Shown here piece after piece: positions 7,730 through 16,082 of a DNA stretch of 64,000 nt. The stretch spans positions 62,001 through 126,000 of the forward strand of contig NZ_RCVT01000001.1 in the NCBI RefSeq assembly GCF_016107325.1, read 5' to 3'. The notes beneath the pieces were generated by a model. That model ran no database searches. It saw only the letters and a program-made list of their open reading frames with translations, and was not told the origin of the DNA. Positions within the stretch are counted from its first letter, which is position 1. Every line of letters starts with the position of its first letter. The translations under genes and the position numbers were made by a program. This DNA comes from Sphingomonas sp. MA1305 (GTDB taxonomy: Bacteria > Pseudomonadota > Alphaproteobacteria > Sphingomonadales > Sphingomonadaceae).

Positions 7730-8401
7730 TTACTTGGCGCCGCGGCCGGTGAGGACGGGTTCGAGCTGGGCCCAGGCCATCGGCGGTTGCAGTATGTTGT
7801 TGAGGTAGAAGGTTGGGGTCGAATTGACCTCGATCGGTGCATCGCCGGTCATCGCGGTGATCCGCGCGACGGCCACCTTGTCGGCGAAACAGGCGTTGAT
7901 CTGCGCCGGGGTGAGACCGCGGACGCGCACCGCCTGGGTCAGGCCGACGCCGTCGGCGAGGGCGCGCGCCTGGACGATGCCGGGCTTGCCGTCGAGATCG
8001 GGATGCGCCTGTGCGAAGGCGGGCGCCTTGGCGAGCCACGTGTCCTGCGTCGCGAAGATCATCGCCGAGGTCGGAAAGAAGCCCTTGCGTCCGGTGCAAC
8101 GCGCGAGGATCGCGGCGCCGAGGTCGAGCGGATCGCGGATCAGGTGGCGATATTCCAGGCTGACCTTGCCCGACCGGATCATCCGCCCCTTGAGCACCGC
8201 CTCGCTCTCCTTCGAGAAAGCGGCGCAATGCGAGCAGGTATAGCTGCCATATTCGACCAGCTTGAGCGGCGCGGCGGGGTTGCCGAGGACGAAGGCGCCC
8301 TTGGGCGTGACATTGGCCGTCTGCGTCCAGTCGATCGCCGGCGCGGCGGCGACCAGGACACCAAGGGCCAGCGGAGCGAGGGCGGCAAGCAACGGGCGCA
8401 T
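7730..8401 (-). CDS. DsbA-family thioredoxin-fold periplasmic protein
   Basis: This 223-residue protein has a cleavable signal peptide (MRPLLAALAPLALGVLVAAAPA) and a DsbA-like domain with active-site CSHC (in EYGSYTCSHCAAF) and cis-Pro loop NSTPTFYLNN. No lipobox is seen, unlike its neighbour, so it is probably soluble in the periplasm. The start ATG at 8401 lies 2 bases after the stop of the DUF721 gene, so the genes are translationally linked. Predicted role: oxidation of cysteine pairs in secreted proteins; which of the two paralogues is the main oxidase cannot be told from sequence. Confidence 0.87.
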   Translation of the reverse strand: MRPLLAALAPLALGVLVAAAPAIDWTQTANVTPKGAFVLGNPAAPLKLVEYGSYTCSHCAAFSKESEAVLKGRMIRSGKVSLEYRHLIRDPLDLGAAILARCTGRKGFFPTSAMIFATQDTWLAKAPAFAQAHPDLDGKPGIVQARALADGVGLTQAVRVRGLTPAQINACFADKVAVARITAMTGDAPIEVNSTPTFYLNNILQPPMAWAQLEPVLTGRGAK

Positions 8402-8403
8402 GT

Positions 8404-8919
8404 CTATCCTATCTTGGGCAGGCCACGCGGCGTGGCGGCGACGCCGGCGGCGAGCGATTCGAGCACTGCGCGCAGTTCCGGATCGGCGATCGTCTTCAGC
8501 CCCTCGCCCATGTCGGCGGGGACGGTCTTGATAGACGGCGGCGCCGCGCGGCGGACGGGTTTGGCGACATCGCCCTGACGCAGCGTCAGGCGCGCCACCG
8601 CGGTATAGCCGAAGAAGCGATTGACCCGCTCGACGATCTCCGGCGCGATATGCTGCATCATCGGCGCGTGGCTGCCGCGCACGGTGATGGTCAGCGTGCC
8701 GTCGGCCTTCTTGCCCGGCGGGAAGCGCAGCGATTCGGGGGCCGAGGCGCTGGCCCAGCGTTCGCCGACGATCTCCGGCCAGCGACTGACCAGCGCGCTC
8801 TGCACGAAGCCGAAGCGGCGGAAGGCGGCGCCGCCGACCGCGGGCAGCAGCTCGGCCACCGCGCGCGGGCGGTTGTGGCGGGGCGATTCGGGGTCGGGGC
8901 CGCGGCCGCGCTTGCTCAT
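8404..8919 (-). CDS. DUF721/DciA-family protein
   Basis: A DUF721 protein with the conserved core FRRFGFVQSALVSRWPEIVGERWASASAPESLRF..., first ~110 residues. DUF721 includes DciA, the replicative-helicase (DnaB) loader or operator found in bacteria without DnaC, so a role in replication initiation is likely. The C-terminal third is Ala/Pro-rich and probably disordered. Start: ATG 8919 (MSKRGRGPD) is chosen; an in-frame ATG at 8931 would leave only 14 bp to the divergent mutY start. First gene of a minus-strand run leading through two DsbA-like genes to smc. Confidence 0.8.
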   Translation of the reverse strand: MSKRGRGPDPESPRHNRPRAVAELLPAVGGAAFRRFGFVQSALVSRWPEIVGERWASASAPESLRFPPGKKADGTLTITVRGSHAPMMQHIAPEIVERVNRFFGYTAVARLTLRQGDVAKPVRRAAPPSIKTVPADMGEGLKTIADPELRAVLESLAAGVAATPRGLPKIG

Positions 8920-8945
8920 CGCCACGCCCATGCCATAGCGGCGGC

Positions 8946-10004
8946 GTGGACGCTACACGCACTTGCCCGCAACCTGCCGGGATCGCACCGCTTCTGCTCG
9001 ACTGGTACGACCGCCATCGGCGCGACCTGCCGTGGCGGGCGAGGCCGGGCGAGGCGGCGGACCCCTATCGAGTCTGGCTGTCGGAGGTGATGCTGCAGCA
9101 GACCACGGTCGCCGCAGTGACGCCGCGCTTCCTCGCGTGGACGCGGCGGTGGCCCGATTTCGCCAGCCTCGCCGCCGCCGACGAGGCGGACGTGATGGCC
9201 GCCTGGGCAGGCCTTGGCTATTACGCCCGCGCGCGCAATCTGGTGAAGGCGGCGAAGGCGGTGGTCGCCGATCACGGTGGCGCCTTTCCGCGCACCGAGG
9301 CGGCGCTGCGCACCCTGCCGGGCCTGGGCGCCTATACCGCGGCGGCGGTGGCGGCGATCGCCTTCGGCGAACGCGCGGTGGTGGTCGACGCCAATGTCGA
9401 GCGGGTGGTGGCGCGACTGTTCGCCATCCGGACGCCGATCCCCGCGGCGCGGCCGGCGATCCGCGCGGCGGCCGAGACGATCACGCCCGACGCGCGCGCC
9501 GGCGACTTCGCGCAGGCGATGATGGATCTCGGCTCGGCGATCTGCACGGTGCGGGTTCCGAAATGCCTGCTCTGTCCGTTGCAGCGGCAGTGCCGTGCCT
9601 TTGCCGACGGCGATCCGGCGGCGCTGCCGGTCAAGGCGAGGAAGAAGGCGAAGCCGCTGCGCCACGGCACGATCTTCTGGCTCGAACGCGACGGCGCGGT
9701 GCTGCTGGTGCGGCGGCCGGACGAGGGACTGCTCGGCGGCATGCGGGCGCTGCCCACCGGGCCGTGGCAGGAGGCGCCGCCGGGGCTGGCCGGCGCGCCC
9801 GTCGCGGCGGACTGGGCGATGCGCAACGCAAGCGTGTCACACGGCTTCACGCATTTCGACATCGAACTGTCGCTTGCCGTCGCCAAGGGGCAGGCGCATC
9901 ACGCAGCCGTCGGCGAATGGTGGCCGATCGACCGGCTGGACGAGGCGGGGTTGCCGACGCTGTTCGCCAAGGCGGCACAGGCGGTGTTGAGGAGGGACGA
10001 GTGA
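8946..10004 (+). CDS. mutY: A/G-specific adenine glycosylase MutY
   Basis: MutY removes adenine mispaired with 8-oxoguanine in base-excision repair. Seen: catalytic Glu47 in SEVMLQQTT, helix-hairpin-helix LPGLGAYTAAAVAAIAFG (124-141), catalytic Asp148 in VVVDANVERV, and a [4Fe-4S] cluster Cys200-x6-Cys207-x2-Cys210-x5-Cys216, followed by a C-terminal Nudix-like 8-oxoG-recognition domain (HGTIFWLERDG... to the end) with VSHGFTHF. The start is a GTG at 8946; the family N-terminus begins about residue 14, so a slightly later start is possible. It overlaps the next gene by one base (TGATG). Very close divergence from the DUF721 gene implies overlapping promoters. Confidence 0.95.
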   Translation: MDATRTCPQPAGIAPLLLDWYDRHRRDLPWRARPGEAADPYRVWLSEVMLQQTTVAAVTPRFLAWTRRWPDFASLAAADEADVMAAWAGLGYYARARNLVKAAKAVVADHGGAFPRTEAALRTLPGLGAYTAAAVAAIAFGERAVVVDANVERVVARLFAIRTPIPAARPAIRAAAETITPDARAGDFAQAMMDLGSAICTVRVPKCLLCPLQRQCRAFADGDPAALPVKARKKAKPLRHGTIFWLERDGAVLLVRRPDEGLLGGMRALPTGPWQEAPPGLAGAPVAADWAMRNASVSHGFTHFDIELSLAVAKGQAHHAAVGEWWPIDRLDEAGLPTLFAKAAQAVLRRDE

Positions 10005-11350
10005 TGCGGATGCGGATCGGATTTGGGGTGACGCTGACCGCGCTGGCGGCCAGTGCGGTGGGCGGCCAGGCGCTGCGCCAGAGCGCGCCGGTGACGCCCC
10101 CGGCCAGTGTCTCGACGCCGGCGCGGGCGACGCCGTTTCCGGCGACGCAGGCGCTGTTCGACGGCTATGTCCGTGACGGCAAGATGCCCGGCATCGTCGC
10201 CGCCTTCGGCATCGGCGACTATCCGACGCAGTTCGTCGCGGCGGGGAAGCTGTCGACGGACGCCGCCGCGCCCGCCGTCACGCCGGACAGCCTGTGGCGC
10301 GTCTATTCGATGACCAAGCCGGTCACCGCCATGGCGGCGATGATCCTGATCGAACAGGGCAAGATCGGGCTGGACGATCCCCTGTCCAAATACATTCCGG
10401 CATTCAAGCAGATGCGGGTGCTGACGAGCCCTGACACCAGCCTCGACAGCGTACCGGCGAAGAGCGAGATCACGATCCGCGAGCTGCTCACCCACACATC
10501 GGGCCTGGGCTACAATATCAGCGCCAAGGGGCCGCTGCTCAAGCTGTACGAATCGCGCGGCATCGTACCGGCGGCGGTCAATAACGAGGTCGAGGCGCTG
10601 GCGCGGCGGACACGGCCGGCGACGCTCGCCGAATTCGCCGAGCGCGTCGCGACCGCGCCGCTGGTCGCGCAGCCGGGCACCGAATGGCATTATTCGATCG
10701 GCCTCGACGTGATGGGCCGCGTGATCGAGATCGCCTCCGGCATGCCGTTCGACCGGTTCGTGCAGACGCGGATCTTCGACCCGTTGCAGATGCGCTCCAG
10801 CTTCTGGACGGTGCCGGCGGCCGACGCGTCGCGACTGGCGACCAACTATGCCTTTGTCGGCGACCAGCTGAGCCCGGTCGATCCGGGCGCGACCTCGGTC
10901 TGGCTGAAGCCGCCGAGCTTTCCCTATGGCGGCGCCGGACTGGTCATGTCGGCGCGCGACTACGACCGATTCCTGCACATGCTCGCCGATGGCGGCACGC
11001 TGGACGGCGTGCGGATCATGAAGCCGGAGACGGTGCGGCTGGCGATGTCGAACCTGCTGCCCGCCGGCGTCACCTTCGGCGGGGTTGCGGGCAATACCGG
11101 CGGCACGCGCGGCAGCGTGCCGATGGGCTATGGCGCGGGCGGGTCGGTCTATCTCGCCGACGGGCCGGCGGGGGTGCCGTCAAAGGGCACCTATGGCTGG
11201 GGCGGCGCCGCGGGCACGGTCGCCTTCGTCGATCCGGTCAAACGCATCCGGGGAACGATCATGGTCAACTATTTCCCCGCCGACCGCTGGCCGGTGCGCG
11301 AGCAGACGGTCGCCGCCTTCGCCAGCGACGTGACGCGGCTGCGCCCGTGA
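10004..11350 (+). CDS. Serine hydrolase, beta-lactamase/PBP4 fold (class C type)
   Basis: A 448-residue exported serine hydrolase. A signal peptide (residues 1-~24, ending AVGGQA) precedes a Beta-lactamase (PF00144) domain. The catalytic SxxK is SMTK in WRVYSMTKPVTAM; the second-motif Tyr is in WHYSIGLDVMG; the third motif is YGWGGAAGT in place of KTG, as in esterases of this family. This pattern suggests an esterase or D-amino-peptidase rather than a true beta-lactamase. It is translationally coupled to mutY (TGATG at 10002-10006, RBS GGAGG) and to nudC downstream (GTGA). Substrate unknown. Confidence 0.9.
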   Translation: MRMRIGFGVTLTALAASAVGGQALRQSAPVTPPASVSTPARATPFPATQALFDGYVRDGKMPGIVAAFGIGDYPTQFVAAGKLSTDAAAPAVTPDSLWRVYSMTKPVTAMAAMILIEQGKIGLDDPLSKYIPAFKQMRVLTSPDTSLDSVPAKSEITIRELLTHTSGLGYNISAKGPLLKLYESRGIVPAAVNNEVEALARRTRPATLAEFAERVATAPLVAQPGTEWHYSIGLDVMGRVIEIASGMPFDRFVQTRIFDPLQMRSSFWTVPAADASRLATNYAFVGDQLSPVDPGATSVWLKPPSFPYGGAGLVMSARDYDRFLHMLADGGTLDGVRIMKPETVRLAMSNLLPAGVTFGGVAGNTGGTRGSVPMGYGAGGSVYLADGPAGVPSKGTYGWGGAAGTVAFVDPVKRIRGTIMVNYFPADRWPVREQTVAAFASDVTRLRP

Positions 11351-12228
11351 GCGTGCGACCGGTGCCGGGCTTCACCGGCGGGACGCTCGACCGCGCCGAT
11401 GCGTTGCGCCACGATCCGGACGCGCTGGCGGCGGTGATGACGCCGGCGGCGCGGCTGCTGCGCCTCGACGGGCTGATGCCGGCGATCGCCGACGATCGGC
11501 TGAGCTGGGGCAGCCTGGCAGAGGCGCCGGACGGGGCGGAACTGGCGCTGCTCGGCCTCGACGCGGACGGCCGGGCGCATGTCGTCGCCATCCCGCCGAT
11601 GGGGGCGGAGGGCCATGCCCCGGCGATGCGCAACCCGCAGCTGATGGCGATCCTGGCCACACTCGCGCCCGGCGAGGCGGCGACCTATGCCAGCGCGCGC
11701 AGCCTGCTCGACTGGCATGCGCGCCATCGCTTCTGCGCCAAATGCGGCGCGCCGACGCGGATGTTCCGCGCCGGCTGGGGACGGCGGTGCGAAGCGGAGG
11801 GGACGGAGCATTTCCCGCGCGTCGATCCGGTCGTCATCATGATCGCGGAACATGACGGGCGCGCCCTGCTCGGCCGCCAGCCGAGTTTTCCGCCGGGCCG
11901 CTATTCGGCCCTCGCCGGCTTTCTGGAACCGGGCGAATCGATCGAGGAGGCGGTGGCGCGCGAGATCGCCGAGGAAGCCGGCGTGCGCGTGCGCGACGTC
12001 CGCTACGTCGCCAGCCAGCCGTGGCCGTTCCCGTCGTCGCTGATGATCGCCTGCGTCGCGGTGGCGGACGACGATGCGATCACGCTCGACACGACCGAGC
12101 TGGAGGATGCGATCTGGGTACCGCGCGAGGTGGTGCGCGCGGTGCTGGCGGGCGGGGAGGGGCCGTTCGTGCCGCCGCCGCCCTATGCCATCGCGCATAC
12201 GCTGCTGACGGTGTGGGCTGGGGAGTAG
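11347..12228 (+). CDS. nudC: NADH pyrophosphatase NudC (Nudix), zinc site incomplete
   Basis: NudC hydrolyses NAD(H) to NMN(H) and AMP and removes NAD caps from RNA. An N-terminal NUDIX-like domain (residues 1-~120) precedes a zinc ribbon (CAKCG...RRCEAEGTEHF) and a Nudix box GFLEPGESIEEAVAREIAEE matching Gx5Ex7REUxEExGU; the SQPWPFPSSLM motif after it is the NudC-specific SQPWPFPxS signature. The start is GTG at 11347, overlapping the previous stop (GTGA). The zinc ribbon shows three cysteines; the position of the fourth holds Glu/Gly residues, which is unusual. Length 293 aa is normal. Convergent with the histidine kinase gene, 12 bp apart. Confidence 0.93.
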   Translation: MSVRPVPGFTGGTLDRADALRHDPDALAAVMTPAARLLRLDGLMPAIADDRLSWGSLAEAPDGAELALLGLDADGRAHVVAIPPMGAEGHAPAMRNPQLMAILATLAPGEAATYASARSLLDWHARHRFCAKCGAPTRMFRAGWGRRCEAEGTEHFPRVDPVVIMIAEHDGRALLGRQPSFPPGRYSALAGFLEPGESIEEAVAREIAEEAGVRVRDVRYVASQPWPFPSSLMIACVAVADDDAITLDTTELEDAIWVPREVVRAVLAGGEGPFVPPPPYAIAHTLLTVWAGE

Positions 12229-12240
12229 CGCGGCGGCGCG

Positions 12241-13422
12241 TCAGCCGACGCCGCCCATCCTTGGAAGCGTCGCGACGAAGCGCGTTTCCGCCGGCGTGGA
12301 ATGGGCGAGGATGACGTCGCCGCCATGGCCGCGCAGGATCTGACGGGCGAGCGCGAGGCCGACGCCGCTGCCTGTCGGCTTGGTGGTCATGAACGGATGG
12401 AAGATCGCCTCCGCCTGTCCAGGCGGGATCGGCGGCCCGGTGTTGGCGATGGCGAAGGCGATCGTGTCCGGCAGGGTCTCGACGGTCAGCGTCACGGACA
12501 GCGCCGCCGGGTCATCGGCCGCCTCCACCGCATTCTGCAGGATCGCCCAAAGCGCCGCGGACAATTGATCGACGTCGGCGAGCAGCTGCACCGGCGCATG
12601 CGCCGCCGCGATATTCAGTGGCAGCGTCGGCCAGCGCGCCGCGAACAGGCGGGCGAGATCGGCGATGAGGTCGGCGGTGGCGAGCCGGCGCCGCTCCGGT
12701 GCAGGCAAGCGGGCGAGGCTGCGATAAGCATCGCCGAAGCGTTGCAGGCCTGCGGCGCGCCGCGCGACGGTGGTCACCGCTTCGCGCACCGCTTCGTGAT
12801 CCGGCTGCGGATCGCCCAGCATCTCCGCCGCGGTCTCGGCCAGCGAGGCGATCGGTGTCAGCGTGTTGACGATCTCGTGGCTGAGGATCTGGACCAGCTC
12901 ACGCAGCGCCGCCGCCTCCGCCGCCTTGAGCTCGGCCCCGATGTCGATCAGCGCGCCGACCTGCGCGACGTCGCCCGCCAGGGTCAGCGCGCCGACGGCG
13001 AGCGCGAACGGCGCCTCGTCGATCGTCACCGTCGCGGTGCGGCCCGGCGAAGTATGGGTGATCGCCTCGACCAGCGCGGGCGGTGGTGTGAGGATCGTGT
13101 CGTCGCTGGCGAACAGGCGCCGGGCGGCGCGGTTGACCGCGTGCAGCGCGCCGGCGCGATAGGCGACGAGGGGGGCGGGCGACAGGTCGAGATAGGCGAC
13201 CAGCCGCTGCCGCTCCGCCGCGTCGGGGGCGGGCGGCGGCGGTGGTGGCGGCAGGGCGCTGGTCTGTGCCGCGATCACTGCGGTGGCGCCGGTCCAGCCG
13301 GCGACGAGCAGCGCGACCACCGCCGTGGCATAGAGTCCGCTGCCGATGCTCGCTGCCGCCGCGGCGCCGGCGCCGGCGATGACCAGGGCGCGGACGGCGG
13401 CGGCGACTCGGTCAGAGGCCAT
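12241..13422 (-). CDS. Sensor histidine kinase, NtrY-like
   Basis: A 393-residue inner-membrane kinase. Two membrane segments lie at about residues 10-30 and 32-52, then a Pro-rich linker (PPPPPPPAP), a PAS-like region (residues ~70-165), the H-box LSHEIVNTLTP with His182, N-box AILQNAVEAAD, and G boxes ending GSGVGLALARQIL. There is almost no periplasmic domain, so it probably senses in the membrane or cytoplasm. It overlaps the response regulator gene by 11 bp and is co-transcribed with it. Given the divergent ABC efflux operon, it likely controls response to an envelope or antimicrobial signal. Confidence 0.88.
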   Translation of the reverse strand: MASDRVAAAVRALVIAGAGAAAAASIGSGLYATAVVALLVAGWTGATAVIAAQTSALPPPPPPPAPDAAERQRLVAYLDLSPAPLVAYRAGALHAVNRAARRLFASDDTILTPPPALVEAITHTSPGRTATVTIDEAPFALAVGALTLAGDVAQVGALIDIGAELKAAEAAALRELVQILSHEIVNTLTPIASLAETAAEMLGDPQPDHEAVREAVTTVARRAAGLQRFGDAYRSLARLPAPERRRLATADLIADLARLFAARWPTLPLNIAAAHAPVQLLADVDQLSAALWAILQNAVEAADDPAALSVTLTVETLPDTIAFAIANTGPPIPPGQAEAIFHPFMTTKPTGSGVGLALARQILRGHGGDVILAHSTPAETRFVATLPRMGGVG

Positions 13423-14659
13423 AGCGCGCCATCCGCCGGTACAGCGCGGCGCGGGTCAGGCCCAGTTCGGCGGCGGCGCGGCTGACGTTGAAGCCGTGGC
13501 GCTGGAGAGCGGCGGCAACCAGAGTCTCCTCGCTTCGCGCGAGATTGAGGTCGGCGGTGAGCGCGCGCGGCTGCGCCTCGGGCGGCAGCGCGAGCGCGAA
13601 ATCGGCGACGTCGAGCCGGTCGCCGGTGGCGAGCAGCACGGCGCGCTCGGTCGCCTGGCGCAGGCCGCGGACATTGTCGGGCCAGGCGTCGGCGGCGATG
13701 CTGCGCTCCGCCTCGATGGTCAGCGGCCGCAGCGGCTTGGCGTGGCGACCCGCGAAGACGGCGGCGAAATGGCGGGCGAGCAGCACTGCGTCGCCTTCCC
13801 GCGCGGCCAGCGGCGGCAGGTCGCATTCGATCGTGCTGATCCGGTAGAGCAGATCCTCGTGCAGGCCCGCGCGCAGTGCCGCCCGATCGAGCCGGGTGGT
13901 GGTGATCAGCCGCAGGTCGCGGATCGTGTCGAGTTCGCGGGCGAGCGCCGCCTGAACGGACGGCGGCAGCCGGTCGACCTGATCGAGCAGCAGGGTGCCG
14001 CCCGTCGCCTCCGCCAGTAACGCCGGGATCGCCCGGACTTCGGTGGTGGCGTCGAGCGTCACCAGCGGGCGTTCGAAACGCGCCGATCCGCGGTGGGCCA
14101 GGGTCGCGGCCAGCGTCTTGCCGCTGCCCGCCGGGCCGCGCAGCAGCAGCGCCGCGTCGGTCGGCGCGATGCGGGCGATCAGGTCGCGCACGGTGGCGAT
14201 CTCCGCGCTGTCGCCGAGCAGCAGGGGCGCCTCGCCGGCGGGCAGTGGCGGCGCGGTGTCGAGCTTGGCGCGGCGCAGCGCGAGACCGCGTTCGACGGTC
14301 GCGGTCAGCCGGGCGTTGTTCCACGGCTTGATGATGAAATCGGCGGCACCGCCGCGCATCGCCTGCACCGCGACCTGGATGCCGCTATGGCCGGTGACGA
14401 CGATCACCACCGCATGACGATCCGCCGCGACGAGCCGGTCGAGCAGCGCGAACCCTTCTTCGCCGCTGGTATGGCCGCGGGCGAAATTGAGGTCGAGCAG
14501 GATGACGTCGGCGGGCCGCTCCGCCAGCCGCACCCAGGCGGCGGCCGGGTCGGGGGCGTGCGCGACGGTCATGCCCTGCCGTTCGAGCAGCAATTGCGCG
14601 GCGCGGGCGATGTCGGCGTCGTCGTCGACGACCAGAATGTGCGGTGATTCGGTTGACAT
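13412..14659 (-). CDS. NtrC-family response regulator lacking the GAFTGA loop
   Basis: A 415-residue regulator: receiver domain (Asp56 in DVILLDLNF, Lys111 in KPW), an AAA+ domain (Walker A GPAGSGKT 175-182; Walker B region TLLLDQVD 222-229), and a Fis-type helix-turn-helix at the C-terminus (FNVSRAAAELGLTRAALYRRM). The sigma-54-contacting GAFTGA motif, expected just after Walker A, is absent and that region is shortened, so it may regulate sigma-70 promoters. I set the start at ATG 14659 (MSTESPHILVVDDD); the frame extends upstream to 14800 without likely coding. Paired with the kinase downstream and divergent from the efflux operon, with palindromic sites between. Confidence 0.9.
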   Translation of the reverse strand: MSTESPHILVVDDDADIARAAQLLLERQGMTVAHAPDPAAAWVRLAERPADVILLDLNFARGHTSGEEGFALLDRLVAADRHAVVIVVTGHSGIQVAVQAMRGGAADFIIKPWNNARLTATVERGLALRRAKLDTAPPLPAGEAPLLLGDSAEIATVRDLIARIAPTDAALLLRGPAGSGKTLAATLAHRGSARFERPLVTLDATTEVRAIPALLAEATGGTLLLDQVDRLPPSVQAALARELDTIRDLRLITTTRLDRAALRAGLHEDLLYRISTIECDLPPLAAREGDAVLLARHFAAVFAGRHAKPLRPLTIEAERSIAADAWPDNVRGLRQATERAVLLATGDRLDVADFALALPPEAQPRALTADLNLARSEETLVAAALQRHGFNVSRAAAELGLTRAALYRRMARYGL

Positions 14660-14670
14660 GGGGTGCGGCC

Positions 14671-14686
14671 TGTCCGGAAACGGACA
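14671..14686. promoter_or_regulatory. Palindrome TGTCCG-N4-CGGACA, candidate operator
   Basis: TGTCCGGAAACGGACA lies 12 bp upstream of the response regulator start. The same half-sites recur at 14760-14772 and, imperfectly, at 14705-14715 (CGGACACTGGC). Their clustering in the 128-bp divergent spacer marks them as probable binding sites of the adjacent Fis-type response regulator. Confidence 0.6.
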
Positions 14687-14759
14687 GTCGGTACACGGCC
14701 GGCCCGGACACTGGCCAGCGCTTTGTAGAAAAGCAACGAAGTTCAGCAGCTTAGGCGTG

Positions 14760-14772
14760 CGGACAGTGTCCG
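14760..14772. promoter_or_regulatory. Palindrome CGGACA-G-TGTCCG, candidate operator
   Basis: CGGACAGTGTCCG is a perfect 13-bp palindrome centred 22 bp upstream of the adaptor gene start. It has the same six-base arms as 14671-14686 in the opposite order. It would place a regulator at the promoter of the efflux operon. Confidence 0.6.
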
Positions 14773-14787
14773 GGCTACACTGAACGC

Positions 14788-16074
14788 ATGATCGATACAC
14801 CCTCTTCGACGATCAGCGGCGCGGGCATGGACCGGCGGATCGAACGGCCGGGCCGCAAGCGGCGCAACCTGATCTTCCGCGTCGCGATCGGCGTGGCGGT
14901 GCTGGTCGGTGCGCTCGCACTGTGGTGGCTGATGCCGGGGGGCAACAGCCTGGCGGTCGACGCGCAGATGATCCGCACCGGCACCGTCACGCGCGAGGCC
15001 TTTCGCGACTTCGTGCCGCTCAGGGCCGAGGTCGCGCCGCTGCGCACCGTCTTCGTCGGCGCGGTCCAGGGCGGATCGGTCGCGGAGCTGATCGCGACCG
15101 ACGGGTCGATGGTCGCCGCCGGCGCGCCGCTGGCCCGGCTGTCCAACCCCAGTCTGGAGCTCGACGTTGCCAGCCGCTCGGCGAGCATCGTCGGCCAGCT
15201 CAGCGCCAACAGCGGCGCGGAACTGTCGGTGCAGCGCACGCGGCAGGATTCGGCGCGTGACCTTGCCGATGCGCGCAACGCCCTGTCCAAGGCGGAGGCG
15301 GCGTTGCGCCAGAAGCAGGTCCTGTTCGACAAGGGTTTCGTCACCGCCGCCGCGATCGATCCGCTGCGCGAGGAGGTGGCCTATCAGAAGAGCCGCGTCG
15401 CCGCGCTGGCGAGCGGGCAGGCGCAGGCGAACGGCACGCTCGCCGACCAGTCGCAGGGCATCGCCGCGACGGGGCGCGAGCTGCGCGAGAGCCTGGCGAT
15501 GGTGCGCGCCAGCCTCGCCGCGCTGACGCTGCGCGCGCCGGTCGGCGGGCGGCTGACCGCCTTCACCATCCAGCCGGGGCAGATGATCAAGCCGGGCGAT
15601 CCGGTCGGCCAGATCGATTCGGAGGGGCAGTGGAAGCTGGTCGCCGACGTCGACCAATTCTATCTCGGCCGTGTCCGAACCGGGCTGACCGCGCGGGCCG
15701 ATCTCGACGGCAGGAGCTATCCGCTGCACGTCATCCGCATCCTGCCGCAGGTCACCGAGGGCCGGTTCCGCGTCGAATTCGGCTTCGACGGCGCGGTGCC
15801 GGCGGGACTCAACCGCGGCCAGACGCTCGACACCCGCCTCGTCCTCGGCGCCGACCGGCCGGCGATCGTCGCCCCGGCGGGCGGCTGGCTCGATGCCGGC
15901 GGCACCACCGCCTTCGTGATGGAGGGCGACGGCCGCGCGGTGCGCCGTGCGATCCAGACCGGACGCCGCAATCCCGACCAGGTCGAGGTGACCGGCGGCC
16001 TCGCCCCCGGCGACCGTATCGTGACCACCCCGCTTGCCACCTACGCCCCCTACCAGACCCTGATCATTCGATAG
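14788..16074 (+). CDS. HlyD/MacA-type periplasmic adaptor of an ABC efflux system
   Basis: A 428-residue membrane-fusion protein. A cytoplasmic basic stretch (RRIERPGRKRRN) precedes one membrane anchor (residues ~29-47, FRVAIGVAVLVGALALWWLM). Then come the beta-barrel/lipoyl halves (GSVAELIATDGSMVAAGAPLARL and LTLRAPVGGRLTAFTIQPGQMIKPGDPVGQI) flanking a coiled-coil hairpin (residues ~145-245). It would link the inner-membrane permease to an outer-membrane channel, which is not encoded in this window. An internal ATG at 14827 is a possible alternative start. First gene of the operon, 8 bp before the ATPase gene, downstream of the CGGACA palindrome. Confidence 0.9.
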   Translation: MIDTPSSTISGAGMDRRIERPGRKRRNLIFRVAIGVAVLVGALALWWLMPGGNSLAVDAQMIRTGTVTREAFRDFVPLRAEVAPLRTVFVGAVQGGSVAELIATDGSMVAAGAPLARLSNPSLELDVASRSASIVGQLSANSGAELSVQRTRQDSARDLADARNALSKAEAALRQKQVLFDKGFVTAAAIDPLREEVAYQKSRVAALASGQAQANGTLADQSQGIAATGRELRESLAMVRASLAALTLRAPVGGRLTAFTIQPGQMIKPGDPVGQIDSEGQWKLVADVDQFYLGRVRTGLTARADLDGRSYPLHVIRILPQVTEGRFRVEFGFDGAVPAGLNRGQTLDTRLVLGADRPAIVAPAGGWLDAGGTTAFVMEGDGRAVRRAIQTGRRNPDQVEVTGGLAPGDRIVTTPLATYAPYQTLIIR

Positions 16075-16082
16075 GAACCGCC

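Noticed and set aside
10004..11350. Antibiotic-resistance beta-lactamase
   Set aside because: The fold and SxxK are present, but the third motif is GGAAG rather than KTG and context is housekeeping, so an esterase-like hydrolase is more likely.
14705..14730. Possible sigma-54 promoter (TGGCC...TTTGT) before the efflux operon
   Set aside because: The -12 GC dinucleotide is missing, and the nearby regulator lacks the GAFTGA motif.
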